Below, in pieces: positions 41,733-50,822 of a DNA stretch of 64,000 nt. Origin of the DNA: UBA3792 sp964426415 (GTDB taxonomy: Bacteria; Bacillota; Clostridia; Christensenellales; CAG-138); contig CAYRQM010000003.1 in assembly GCA_964426415.1 (NCBI GenBank), positions 1 through 64,000 on the forward strand. The letters are read 5' to 3'. The position numbers and the translations under genes are program-made. A model generated the notes under the pieces. The model searched no databases and was not told the origin of the DNA. It saw only the letters and a program-made list of their open reading frames with translations. Position 1 is the first letter of the stretch. Every line of letters starts with the position of its first letter.

Positions 41733-42350
41733 ATGAAACCTTTATCCGCTGTCCGCAGCAAAATATACCAATTCATCCGCCAAGCCCAATCCAAAAACGG
41801 CTATCCGCCCACCGTGCGCGAAATTTGTCTCGGCGTGGGGCTTTCCTCACCCGCTTCGGTGCAGTATCACCTGCGCGCTCTCGAAGAAGACGGCTATCTC
41901 GTCCGCGATCCCAACAAGAACCGCGCCTACACGCCCAATGTGCGGCAGTCGTCCTTTGCGCCCGATGCGGTGCCGCTGCTTGGCAAGGTTGCGGCGGGCT
42001 ATCCCATCAACGCCGAGGAAAACCGCGAGGACGCCTTCCCCGTTCCCCCCTTGCTGCGGCACGGCACCACATCCGAAGATGCGTTTATGGTGCGCGTGCA
42101 AGGCGAAAGCATGACGGGCGCAGGCATTCACGACGGCGATATCCTTGTGGCGGAACGCGGCCGTGCGCTGTGCGGAAACGACATCGTGGTCGCACGGGTG
42201 CATGGCGAGGACGTCACGGTCAAGCGACTGCGCCAAGACGGCAGCACCGTCACCCTCATTCCCGAAAACGACGCCTTCTCCCCCATGACCTTCCCTGCCG
42301 CCGAGGTAGAGATTATGGGCGTGGTTTCCGGCTTGATGCGCCGCTATTGA
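41733..42350 (+). CDS. lexA: LexA repressor of the SOS response
   Basis: The 205-residue repressor has an N-terminal winged helix (SKIYQFIRQAQSKNGYPPTVREICLGVGLSSPASVQYHLRAL), self-cleavage site Ala88-Gly89 (VAAGYP), catalytic Ser126 (QGESM) and Lys164 (VTVKRL). GGAGG precedes ATG 41733; an in-frame GTG at 41727 lies within the Shine-Dalgarno. The LexA box over its promoter implies autorepression. Its 3' end overlaps the convergent gene by 7 bp. Confidence 0.96.
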   Translation: MKPLSAVRSKIYQFIRQAQSKNGYPPTVREICLGVGLSSPASVQYHLRALEEDGYLVRDPNKNRAYTPNVRQSSFAPDAVPLLGKVAAGYPINAEENREDAFPVPPLLRHGTTSEDAFMVRVQGESMTGAGIHDGDILVAERGRALCGNDIVVARVHGEDVTVKRLRQDGSTVTLIPENDAFSPMTFPAAEVEIMGVVSGLMRRY

Positions 42351-43579
42351 CGCAGCGCCTCCACAATCTTTTCTGCCGCCAGCAGCGCGTGCTCATAGGT
42401 GAGCGCACCTTGCAGATAGCCCACATAGGGTGCGCGAATCGGCGCGTCGGCACTGAGCTCTGAGGTCGCGCCCTGTACAAATGCGCCTGCCGCCATGATG
42501 ACCGGGTCGTCGTAGCCGGGCATTGCCCAAGGCTCGGGCGTTACAAAGCTATCGATCGGCGCCGCTGCCTGTACTGCCTTGCAAAAGGCAATCAGCTCTT
42601 CCTTGGTGTGAAACTCCACAGACTGTACAATGTCGCTCCGCGCATCCTGCACGGACGGCATTGTTTTGTATCCCAGCAAAGTGAACAGTGCCGAAAACAG
42701 CACCGCGCATTTGAGGCATTGGCTCACCGTATGCGGCGCCAAGAACAGCCCCTGATAGAACGGCCGATAGGAAGCGGCGTAGGAGCCGATCTCACGGCCG
42801 CAGCCGGGCACGGTTTGTCGATAGGACACCGCTTCGATCAGATCCTTTCTGCCCGCGATATACCCACCCGTGGGCGCCACGCCGCCGCCACAGTTTTTGA
42901 TCAGGCTGCTTGCCATCAGATCCGCGCCGACCGCAACGGGTTCCTGCGCTTCGGTAAACTCGCCATAGCAGTTGTCCACAAAAAACAGCACATCGCTGCG
43001 CACCGCTTTGAGCGCGGCAATGCAGCGTCCGATCTCGTCGACGGAGATGGCGTTGCGCCATGCGTAGCCACGAGAACGCTGCAAATAGACCATCTTGATG
43101 CGCGGCGATTTTGTAAGCTGCTGCTTTGCGGCTTCGACGTCGATGGCGTCCTTTTGCAGCGGGATCGCCGTGAAGTGGATGCCGAAGCGGTGCAGCGCAT
43201 TGGGCAAATCGCCCTCCATACCGACGGCGTTTACCAACGTATCGTAGGGCGTTCCCGTGACGGAAAGCACCTCGTCCTGCGGCTCTAAAACGCCGCTCAA
43301 CGCCAAATAGATGGCGTGGGTGCCATTGGCAATCTGCGGGCGCACCAAGGCGTCCTCGGCGCCTAAAGCGTCTGCAAACACGCGATCCAGCGTGTCGCGT
43401 CCGATGTCGTCGTAGCCGTAGCCCTCCGTGGGCGCAAAGTGCCGCGCCGACACGGCGTTCTTTTGGAATGCGTTCAAGACGCGGCGCTGACACAGCAGCG
43501 CGTTCTGTTGGATTTTTTGAAATGCGTCCGACGCCAGCGCTTCCGCTTGGCGCAGGATGGCTTGATTGGATTCGTTCAT
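42344..43579 (-). CDS. Aminotransferase-fold PLP protein of the methionine gamma-lyase/aluminium-resistance family (YnbB-like)
   Basis: The 411-residue protein has the family features GYGYDDIGRDTLDRVFADALGAEDALVRPQI, SVTGTPYDTL, VYLQRSRGYAWR, FVDNCYGEF and SSLIKNCGGGVAPTGGYIAG (PLP Lys in LIKNCGG), and PGCGREIGSY. Such proteins neighbour miaA/hfq or lexA in Bacillota (for example ynbB). The enzymatic reaction is not established. ATG 43579 has AAAAGGAG upstream and overlaps the miaA stop by 4 bp. Confidence 0.88.
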   Translation of the reverse strand: MNESNQAILRQAEALASDAFQKIQQNALLCQRRVLNAFQKNAVSARHFAPTEGYGYDDIGRDTLDRVFADALGAEDALVRPQIANGTHAIYLALSGVLEPQDEVLSVTGTPYDTLVNAVGMEGDLPNALHRFGIHFTAIPLQKDAIDVEAAKQQLTKSPRIKMVYLQRSRGYAWRNAISVDEIGRCIAALKAVRSDVLFFVDNCYGEFTEAQEPVAVGADLMASSLIKNCGGGVAPTGGYIAGRKDLIEAVSYRQTVPGCGREIGSYAASYRPFYQGLFLAPHTVSQCLKCAVLFSALFTLLGYKTMPSVQDARSDIVQSVEFHTKEELIAFCKAVQAAAPIDSFVTPEPWAMPGYDDPVIMAAGAFVQGATSELSADAPIRAPYVGYLQGALTYEHALLAAEKIVEALRQ

Positions 43580-44526
43580 GATAACTCCTTTTGTATGACG
43601 TCCAACACGGCATCTTCGAGCGCGTTCAAATCGGGATATGCGTCCACCGAAAACCACTGCGTGTTGGGGTTGCGGCGAAACCACGTCAGCTGCCGCTTGG
43701 CAAAATGGCGCGTCGCCAGTTTGATTGCCTGCTTCGCCGCATCAAGCGTTACGCGCCCGACATAGGCGTCGTAAAGCTGTGCGTAGCCGATGGATTGCAG
43801 CGCGGGCAATTCGGGCGTTAAGCCCTGATCAAAGAGCCCGTATGCTTCCGCCACAAGCCCGTTTTGAACCATCGCATCGACCCGCTCATCGATGCGCGCA
43901 TACAACGTTTGCCGATTCATCGTGAGCCCGATGCGCAAAACGTGAACCCGTTGGGTTTCCTCCTGCACCGCTTGAAAGCGGCGGTTCAGCGCGGAAATGG
44001 GCTGCCCCGTGATGCGATAGACCTCTAACGCACGCACAACGCGCTTTGCGTCATTTGGATGCAGCCGCGACGCCGTTTCCGCATCGACCTTCTGCAGCGA
44101 CAAAAACACGGCGTTCTTGTCCGCTTCGTAATCTGATTCGATGGCGGTGCGTATCGCCGCGTCAGAGGGCGCGCAGAACGTCATATCGGCAAAGATTGCG
44201 TCGCAGTACATGCCGCTGCCGCCCACCACGATGGGCAGACGGCGTCTTGAGAGAACGTCGTCCAGCGCAGCGTTTGCAAGCGTTTTAAACTGCGCCACCG
44301 AAAACGACGTGTCCGTCACATCCGCGCAGTCCAAAAGATGATGCGGCACGCCCTGTCGCTCCGCCAAGGTGGGCTTTGCCGAGCCGACGTCCAGCCCGCG
44401 ATAGACGGCGACGGAGTCCGCCGAAAGGATTTCGCCGTCCAATCGCTTTGCAAGCTGTACGGAAAGCGCGGTTTTGTGGCACGCGGTGGGCCCCACCACG
44501 CAAACCACAAGCGGCAAACGGCTCAT
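43576..44526 (-). CDS. miaA: tRNA dimethylallyltransferase
   Basis: Adds the isopentenyl group to A37 of UNN-reading tRNAs; MiaB, encoded upstream in the same cluster, then methylthiolates it. Of 316 residues; has GEILSADSVAVYRGLDVGSAKPT, HHLLDCADVT, VVGGSGMYCDAIF and RLHPNDAKRVVRALEV. Oddly, the P-loop reads GPTACHKT: His17 replaces the invariant Gly before Lys18. The rest of the active site is intact. Start overlaps the mutL stop by 4 bp, with CGGAGG upstream. Confidence 0.93.
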   Translation of the reverse strand: MSRLPLVVCVVGPTACHKTALSVQLAKRLDGEILSADSVAVYRGLDVGSAKPTLAERQGVPHHLLDCADVTDTSFSVAQFKTLANAALDDVLSRRRLPIVVGGSGMYCDAIFADMTFCAPSDAAIRTAIESDYEADKNAVFLSLQKVDAETASRLHPNDAKRVVRALEVYRITGQPISALNRRFQAVQEETQRVHVLRIGLTMNRQTLYARIDERVDAMVQNGLVAEAYGLFDQGLTPELPALQSIGYAQLYDAYVGRVTLDAAKQAIKLATRHFAKRQLTWFRRNPNTQWFSVDAYPDLNALEDAVLDVIQKELS

Positions 44527-46349
44527 ACGATCCTCCGAAACATTTTCTCAAGCTCCGTCTTGGTGATGCGCACCAGCACGGGCCGTCCGTGCGGACACGT
44601 CAACGGCAGCTCGCCGTTCAAAAATGCGGCAAGCAGCGCTTGGATTTCGGCTTCCGAAACACGCTCGCCCGCCTTGATTGCGTGCTTGCACGCACATTGC
44701 ATCATGCGGCTCTTGGTGAGCGCTTCCTTTGGGTTGGCGTTTGGCACCTGCAAAATGTCCAGCACGGCGTGCAGATAGGATTCTTGCAGCATGACCCCGT
44801 TCAAAACGGGAACGGCGTTTAGCTCGACGCGCAAAGCGTCCGCAAGGCGAATGGAAAAGCCCAGCGCGGCAATATCTTTATCGTTTGCCTGAAGGCAAGC
44901 CAGCTCGGAGGGTGTCAGCGTCACCGTAAGCGGCAGCAGCAGCGACTGTGCGCCGATGCTGATTTCGCGGGCGGAAAGCTGTTGATACAGCTTGCGCTCG
45001 TGGGCGGCGTGCTGATCGACCAAGAACAGGTCGTCGCCGCGGGTGACGAGCCAGTATGCCGAAAATGCGCAGCCGACGATTTGGATGGGGACGTCGGACA
45101 CAAGCGGCACAGAGACGGGCGTTTGCAGCTTCGCGCTTGGCGGCGTCTGCACCGAAAACGTGGGCACCTCCCCCACCCTGCCCGTGGAAACGAACGACGA
45201 CAGCGTGCCGCTCGCTTCGTGCATGGCGTAGGTTTGGCGTGCGGACGGCGGCGCGTCGAAGGGTCGCTTTGGCGCAAAGGCTGCGGCGTCCGAATGCATA
45301 GTGGTGGGCGGTTCGATTTGGCGCGGCGTGATCGTTTGCAGCGCGTCTTCCACATGCCCCTGCGTTGCCGTCAAAGCCAATTTGCACGCCGCCAGCACCG
45401 AAGTGAACACGCGATTGTCCTCTGCAAAGCGGACTTCGGTTTTGGCGGGATGGACGTTCACGTCCACTTCACGCGGCGAAATGGTCAAATTCAGCACGAA
45501 GAACGGGAATCGACCAACCAGCAGCCGCGTATCATACGCCTGTTGTACGGCGGCGGAAAGAGCGGCGGAACGAATGGAGCGCCCGTTGACGAACAGCGTT
45601 TGGTATGCACGCGTGTTTTTGGACAGCTCCGGCAGCCCCAAGTACCCCGTGACGCGCAGATAGCCGTTGTCGTAGGAGACGGGAATGACCTGCTCGCCCA
45701 CGGACTTGCCGTAGACGCAAAACAACGTGTTGAAAAGATCGCCGTCGCCATAGGTTTCGTAGACCGTGCGGTCGTCGTTGGTGTAGCGAAACGACACGTC
45801 GGGACGCGCCAAGATCATCTTTGCCAGATAGTCGCCGATGTACCCCGCTTCCGTGCGGGTCGATTTGAGGAATTTGAGCCGTGCGGGCACGGCGGCAAAC
45901 AGCGCCTCCACCAAAAATGTGGTGCCGTACACGCAGGCGGCTTCTTCTTCGGAGAGGACGACGCCGTTTTCCAACACCAGTTTGTCGCCGACCTCGGCGT
46001 CCTTCGGTCGTGTCGTCATGGTCACGCGGGATACGGCGGCAATGGACGCCAACGCTTCGCCGCGAAAGCCCAGCGTCGTGATGCGTTCCAAATCCTCTGC
46101 GGCGGAAATCTTGCTGGTGGCGTGGCGCAAAAAGGCATTTTTGCACTCCTCGCGTGGAATGCCGCAGCCGTTGTCGGTCACCGAAAGGCTTTGCATCCCG
46201 CCGCCGCGCACCGCGACGGTGATTGCCGTTGCGCCTGCGTCCAACGCGTTTTCGACCAACTCCTTCACCACGGACGCGGGGCGTTCGACCACCTCGCCCG
46301 CGGCAATCATGTTGGCGATATGCGGTTTCAGAACAACAATGCGGCTCAT
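44523..46349 (-). CDS. mutL: DNA mismatch repair protein MutL
   Basis: The 608-residue GHKL ATPase has IAAGEVVERPASVVKELVENALDAG, DNGCGIP, TLGFRGEALASIAAVS and GRSIRS, and a C-terminal endonuclease domain with DQHAAHERKLYQQ, CACKHAIKAGE and CPHGRPVLV. The endonuclease motif DQHA-x2-E-x4-E has Gln in the last position, a small deviation. It follows mutS with a 4-bp overlap. Confidence 0.96.
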   Translation of the reverse strand: MSRIVVLKPHIANMIAAGEVVERPASVVKELVENALDAGATAITVAVRGGGMQSLSVTDNGCGIPREECKNAFLRHATSKISAAEDLERITTLGFRGEALASIAAVSRVTMTTRPKDAEVGDKLVLENGVVLSEEEAACVYGTTFLVEALFAAVPARLKFLKSTRTEAGYIGDYLAKMILARPDVSFRYTNDDRTVYETYGDGDLFNTLFCVYGKSVGEQVIPVSYDNGYLRVTGYLGLPELSKNTRAYQTLFVNGRSIRSAALSAAVQQAYDTRLLVGRFPFFVLNLTISPREVDVNVHPAKTEVRFAEDNRVFTSVLAACKLALTATQGHVEDALQTITPRQIEPPTTMHSDAAAFAPKRPFDAPPSARQTYAMHEASGTLSSFVSTGRVGEVPTFSVQTPPSAKLQTPVSVPLVSDVPIQIVGCAFSAYWLVTRGDDLFLVDQHAAHERKLYQQLSAREISIGAQSLLLPLTVTLTPSELACLQANDKDIAALGFSIRLADALRVELNAVPVLNGVMLQESYLHAVLDILQVPNANPKEALTKSRMMQCACKHAIKAGERVSEAEIQALLAAFLNGELPLTCPHGRPVLVRITKTELEKMFRRIV

Positions 46350-48946
46350 TTTTCGGCTCCCAATGCGTCAAGATAGGAATGGAGCTTTAGAAAAGCGTCC
46401 ATCGGCGTCATTTCGTTCAGATTCAGTTTGTTGAGGTCGTTCAGGATGGACGTTTCCACCACCGATTGCGACGTTTGCGGCTTGCTTTGTTGTCGATCGG
46501 CGCCCTGCACCAACAGGTCGGACTGCTCAATTTCGGAAAGAATCTCTTTGGCGCGGCGGATGACCGTCTCGGGTAGGCCCGCCAGCTTCGCCACTTGAAT
46601 GCCAAAGCTCTTGTCGGCACTGCCGCGCACGATTTTGCGCAAAAACAGGATGTCGTCGCCAATCTCTTTGACCTGAATGCGATAGTTGATGACCCCGTCC
46701 AGCTTACCTTCCAGCTCGGATAGCTCGTGATAGTGCGTGGCAAACAGCGTTTTCGCGCCGCACAAGATTGGGTCTGCAATGTGCTCCAACACCGACCACG
46801 CGATGCTCAGCCCGTCATAGGTGCTGGTGCCGCGTCCGATCTCGTCCAAAATGAGCAGGCTTTTCTTGGTGGCGTTGTGGATGATATTCGCCATTTCGCT
46901 CATTTCCACCATGAACGTACTTTGCCCCGAAGCCAAGTCGTCGCTCGCGCCGATGCGGGTGAAAATGCGATCGACGACGCCAATCTGCGCCGCGTCGGCA
47001 GGCACGAACGAACCGAGATGCGCCATCAGCGTAATCAACGCCACCTGCCGCATGTAGGTGGATTTGCCCGCCATGTTCGGCCCCGTCACGATGAGCAACC
47101 GATTCGCTTCGGTGTCCAACAGCACATCGTTTGGAATGAAACCGTCCTTTTGCGCGCGTTCCACAATGGGATGCCGTCCGTTTTCGATGCGGATGATCGG
47201 CTCGTTCACAATTTCGGGCTTGACATAGCGGTTGGAAACGGCAACCTCGGCAAGCGATTGCAACACGTCCAACGTGGCAAGCAGCCGCGCATCCTCCTGC
47301 AGCCGTTCCGTGCAGGCAAGCAGCGCTTCTTTGAGATCGCCAAACAGCTGCGTTTCCAATTCGTACAGACGGTCGGCGGCGCCGACAATCTTTTGTTCCA
47401 ATTCTTTGAGCTCGGGCGTGCAGTATCGCTCGGCGTTTGCCAAGGTTTGCCTGCGCTCGTAGTAATACGGCACGTTTGCAACGAAGGATTTGGATACCTC
47501 GATGTAGTAGCCAAAGACACGGTTGTAGCCGATGCGCAGCGTCTTGATGCCCGTCGCTTCGCGTTCCCGCGTGACGATGTTGTCCAGCCAATCCTTACTG
47601 TCGGAGGAAATGGCGCGCAGCTCGTCCACCTCGGCATTGTAGCCCTTGCGAATCAAGCCGCCGTCCTTGACGTTGATGGGCGGATTCGGGTCAACAACCG
47701 TTTCCATGAGCCCCACCACGTCGTCCATCGGGTCGAGCGTGCGGGAAATTTGGTCGATGAGCGCGGCAGGAATCCCAAACAGCAGCATGGTGATAGGCGT
47801 GATCTGACGGAGCGAATTGGACAGCGCAATGCAGTCGCGCCCGCCGATGGTGCCATACGCAATCTTGCTGGTCAAGCGCTCGACGTCATAGATGGCGTCC
47901 AAAAATTCGCGCAGAGAGCGGCGCGTGCGCAGATCGGCATAGAAGGCGTCGACCGCTGCAAGCCGCGCTTCGATGTCGTCCTTGCTTTGCAGCGGGCAAT
48001 CGACCCAGTTGCGCAGCATCCGTGCGCCCATGCTCGTTTTCGTCGCGTCCAAAAGATGCAGAAGCGTGCTCTTTTTGCTGCCGCCAAAGCGCAGCGGCTG
48101 CGTCAGCTCCAAATTGCGCCGCGTGGAACCGTCCAGCTGCAGATACGACGAACGGTTTAAGAATCGAATCGCGTGAATGTGCGACAGCCCGTTCTTTTGC
48201 GTGTCTTCTAAATATTGCAACAGCGCGCCTGCCGCACCGACGGCAAGCTGCTTGCCATCCAGCCCATATCCATTCAGCGACGCGACGCCAAAGTGGCGCA
48301 TCAACCGCGTCTTTGCCTGTTCGGGCTGAAAGCGGACGTTGGGCATTTTTTCGATGTATGCCACGGATTGTAAACGCTTTTTGAGGTAATCCTGCTCGAA
48401 TACCGATTCGTTGACGACGATTTCGGTGGGCGCCAATCGCGTCAGCTCGTCCAAAAGGTCGGCGGTGGCGTTCGCGCCGTACAGCTCGCAGGTGCAAAAA
48501 GCGCCCGTGGAAACGTCCGCATAGGCATAGCCGATGCCGTTTGCCGTATAGTTCACGGCGAAGATGTAGTTGTTTGTGGCGCCGTCCAGCATCTTTTCTT
48601 CGATGATGGTGCCGGGCGTGATGACGCGGGTGACGGAACGGGTGACCAGCCCCTTTGCCAAAGCAGGGTCTTCCATTTGTTCGCAGATGGCGACCTTGTG
48701 CCCCGCTTGAATCATTTTGTTGATGTAGGTATCGACGGAATGATAGGGTACGCCGCACATGGGGGCGCGTTCTGGCTGCCCGCAGTCGCGCCCGGTCAGG
48801 GTCAGCTCCAAGATTTTGGCGCCTTCCACCGCGTCCTCAAAAAACAGTTCGTAAAAGTCGCCCAAGCGGTAGAACAGGAAGCAGTCGGGATATTGCGTCT
48901 TGACTTCCATGTACTGCCGCATCATCGGCGTCAGGTCGTTGGTCAT
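46346..48946 (-). CDS. mutS: DNA mismatch recognition protein MutS
   Basis: The 866-residue protein recognises mismatches. It has the mismatch-contact region LFYRLGDFYELFFEDA (Phe-x-Glu), connector and clamp domains, Walker A TGPNMAGKSTYMRQ, SGQSTFMVEMSE, Walker B LLILDEIGRGTSTYDGLSIAW and ATHYHEL. The C-terminal helix-turn-helix and a short tail end at EK. Upstream overlap with the ricA-like gene is 4 bp. Confidence 0.97.
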   Translation of the reverse strand: MTNDLTPMMRQYMEVKTQYPDCFLFYRLGDFYELFFEDAVEGAKILELTLTGRDCGQPERAPMCGVPYHSVDTYINKMIQAGHKVAICEQMEDPALAKGLVTRSVTRVITPGTIIEEKMLDGATNNYIFAVNYTANGIGYAYADVSTGAFCTCELYGANATADLLDELTRLAPTEIVVNESVFEQDYLKKRLQSVAYIEKMPNVRFQPEQAKTRLMRHFGVASLNGYGLDGKQLAVGAAGALLQYLEDTQKNGLSHIHAIRFLNRSSYLQLDGSTRRNLELTQPLRFGGSKKSTLLHLLDATKTSMGARMLRNWVDCPLQSKDDIEARLAAVDAFYADLRTRRSLREFLDAIYDVERLTSKIAYGTIGGRDCIALSNSLRQITPITMLLFGIPAALIDQISRTLDPMDDVVGLMETVVDPNPPINVKDGGLIRKGYNAEVDELRAISSDSKDWLDNIVTREREATGIKTLRIGYNRVFGYYIEVSKSFVANVPYYYERRQTLANAERYCTPELKELEQKIVGAADRLYELETQLFGDLKEALLACTERLQEDARLLATLDVLQSLAEVAVSNRYVKPEIVNEPIIRIENGRHPIVERAQKDGFIPNDVLLDTEANRLLIVTGPNMAGKSTYMRQVALITLMAHLGSFVPADAAQIGVVDRIFTRIGASDDLASGQSTFMVEMSEMANIIHNATKKSLLILDEIGRGTSTYDGLSIAWSVLEHIADPILCGAKTLFATHYHELSELEGKLDGVINYRIQVKEIGDDILFLRKIVRGSADKSFGIQVAKLAGLPETVIRRAKEILSEIEQSDLLVQGADRQQSKPQTSQSVVETSILNDLNKLNLNEMTPMDAFLKLHSYLDALGAEK

Positions 48947-49272
48947 ACGTTCTCCCTATGTTCGCAGTCGGAATGGCAGGTGCTGCAGTTGCAGTCGCAC
49001 GGCATGGTCATAACGGCGCGCTCCAAAAGCGCTTTTTCCATGGATTCCTTCGCGTCGAAGTATTGCTGATACAGCGCATTTTTGGAAATGCAGCCGGAGA
49101 GATATTCGACGTCGTTGGTGAGCCGAATCGCCTCGGCGGCGTCGTATGCCTCGTCTTGCAGCAGCGTGACCAGCGCCTGCGACTTTTCGTGATATTCGTC
49201 AATGATTTTCATGAGCGCCGCATCCTTGCGGACTTGTTCGGACAGCTCCAGATAGCGTTTCAGTTCATCCAT
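48943..49272 (-). CDS. RicA/YlbF-family protein with Cys-rich C-terminus
   Basis: The 109-residue protein is largely helical (YLELSEQVRKDAALMKIIDEYHEKSQALVTLLQDEAYDAAEAIRLTNDVEYLSG), like YlbF/YmcA, and ends with five Cys in CDCNCSTCHSDC (Cys92, 94, 96, 99, 103). In B. subtilis ymcA (ricA) lies directly after miaB, and RicA/RicF/RicT form a Fe-S-containing complex that steers RNase Y. Position and Cys tail support the RicA-like call. It overlaps miaB by 8 bp. Confidence 0.8.
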   Translation of the reverse strand: MDELKRYLELSEQVRKDAALMKIIDEYHEKSQALVTLLQDEAYDAAEAIRLTNDVEYLSGCISKNALYQQYFDAKESMEKALLERAVMTMPCDCNCSTCHSDCEHRENV

Positions 49273-50677
49273 GGATCATTTCCCCCAACAGTGAATTCTT
49301 TTCGATGCGATCGACCCGCACCGTGACATAGTGATCAAACAGCACAGGCGAGCCCGCAAAGTAGACCATTTTGAAATTGTTGTACTTGCCAAAGAGCATC
49401 GTGGTTTCGCCGCGCGCGTCGCAGCCCTCGACCAGCACTTCGCCGACGTGCCCCAAATACTTGCGGTTGTTCTCCCCCGTCTTTTTCGCCTGCAGCGCGT
49501 TCAGCGTTTGCAGCCGTTGCTTTTTGACCGATTCGGGCACTTGATCGGGCATGGAAGCAGCGACGGTGCCGACACGGGGCGAATAGGCAAAGGTGAAGGC
49601 GGCGGCAAACCCCACTTCGTCAATGAGCGAAAGCGTTTCTTGGTATTCGGCGTCCGTCTCGCCCGGAAAGCCTACGATCACATCGGTGGTGAATTCGATG
49701 TCGGGCACCAATGCGCGAAGCCGTTCGATGATGGTAAGATACGACGCGCGCGTGTATTTGCGGTTCATGCGTTTGAGCACCGCGTCACTGCCCGACTGCA
49801 CGGGCAAATGCACATGGTGGCAAACGTGATTGCATTCTGCGATGGCTTGCATGACGTCCTCGGTCAAATCCTTGGGATGTGAGGACATAAAGCGCAAACG
49901 CTTCAGCCCTGCGACGTCGTTGAGCTGTCGCAGCAGCGTCGCAAACGAAATGCCGTCTGGAATATCGTTTCCGTACGAGTTGACGTTTTGCCCAAGCAGG
50001 GTGATTTCCGAAACGCCCGCGGCGCAAAGCGCGGTCATTTCGGCGCGAATGTCCTCGGGACGGCGGCTGCGCTCACGTCCGCGCACATAGGGCACGATGC
50101 AGTAGGAGCAGAAGTTGTTGCAGCCGTACATGATATTGACAAAAGCGGAACGCGGATTGTCGCGCAGCATCGGCAATCCTTCCGCAATGGCGAAGTCGGA
50201 TTCGTCGGTGACGGCAAGGCGTTCGCCGTTGCGCACCTTGGAAAACAGCTCAGGCAGCCGATACAGCACATGGGTGCCAAAGATGAGATTGACGTGCGGG
50301 AACCGACGCAAAAGCTTTTTTGCCATGCCGTCCTGCTGCATCATGCAGCCGCAAATGCCGATAATCAGCCCCGGATTGGCTTGCTTTTGATCTTTGAGCG
50401 CGCCGATATTGCCCATGAGCCGCTTTTCGGCATGGTCGCGCACGCAGCAGGTGTTGTACAAAATGACGTTGGCAGATTCCTTGCAGTCGGCTTCCAAATA
50501 GCCAATCTCGCTTAAGACGCCCTTGATGGTTTCGCTGTCGCGGACGTTCATTTGGCAGCCAAACGTTTCGACAAAAAAAGTTTGGTGCAGCGGTGCAAGC
50601 TCGGCACAAAGTGATTCTGCAATGGATTTCTGACGCTGTAATTCGGATGCGGGGACAAAAACACGTTCTGACATCAT
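49265..50677 (-). CDS. miaB: tRNA-2-methylthio-N6-dimethylallyladenosine synthase
   Basis: The 470-residue radical SAM methylthiotransferase has an N-terminal UPF0004 domain with VETFGCQMN, NTCCVRDHAE and GICGCMMQ (auxiliary cluster Cys), radical SAM CNNFCSYC with PYVRGRERSR, LGQNVNSYG, HLPVQSGSD, FPGETDAEY and a TRAM domain. It uses the product of MiaA. Two adjacent ATGs (50677, 50674) are possible; AGGAG is better spaced for the second. Confidence 0.96.
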   Translation of the reverse strand: MMSERVFVPASELQRQKSIAESLCAELAPLHQTFFVETFGCQMNVRDSETIKGVLSEIGYLEADCKESANVILYNTCCVRDHAEKRLMGNIGALKDQKQANPGLIIGICGCMMQQDGMAKKLLRRFPHVNLIFGTHVLYRLPELFSKVRNGERLAVTDESDFAIAEGLPMLRDNPRSAFVNIMYGCNNFCSYCIVPYVRGRERSRRPEDIRAEMTALCAAGVSEITLLGQNVNSYGNDIPDGISFATLLRQLNDVAGLKRLRFMSSHPKDLTEDVMQAIAECNHVCHHVHLPVQSGSDAVLKRMNRKYTRASYLTIIERLRALVPDIEFTTDVIVGFPGETDAEYQETLSLIDEVGFAAAFTFAYSPRVGTVAASMPDQVPESVKKQRLQTLNALQAKKTGENNRKYLGHVGEVLVEGCDARGETTMLFGKYNNFKMVYFAGSPVLFDHYVTVRVDRIEKNSLLGEMIHG

Positions 50678-50700
50678 ACGACTCCTATTTTGTTCTTTTC

Positions 50701-50729
50701 ATTTTACATCAAAACGTTGGTTCTCACAA
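50701..50729 (-). promoter_or_regulatory. Promoter of the miaB-ricA-mutS-mutL-miaA operon
   Basis: Minus strand: -35 TTGTGA (50724-50729), 17-bp spacer, -10 TAAAAT (50701-50706). Confidence 0.55.
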
Positions 50730-50736
50730 GTCCTAC

Positions 50737-50753
50737 TTTTGCAAGTTGCAAAA
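50737..50753. repeat. 17-bp perfect palindrome between miaB and the SASP genes
   Basis: TTTTGCAAGTTGCAAAA, arms of eight around a central G. It lies just upstream of the miaB -35 and ahead of the SASP leader, so could be an operator for either direction. Confidence 0.7.
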
Positions 50754-50822
50754 TTTGGCGGTTATAGTTTTTTTCAAACTGCAGAAATTAAGAGCATCAC
50801 AAAAACAAAGGAGGTGAAACAC

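Noticed and set aside
50748..50781. Sigma-G promoter before the SASP pair
   Set aside because: Candidate boxes GCAAA and CAAACTG are 22 bp apart, too far for sigma-G; not convincing.
50739..50822. Upstream extension of the first SASP
   Set aside because: The extension runs through the palindrome and leader; the family start MARN with AAAGGAGG is clear.
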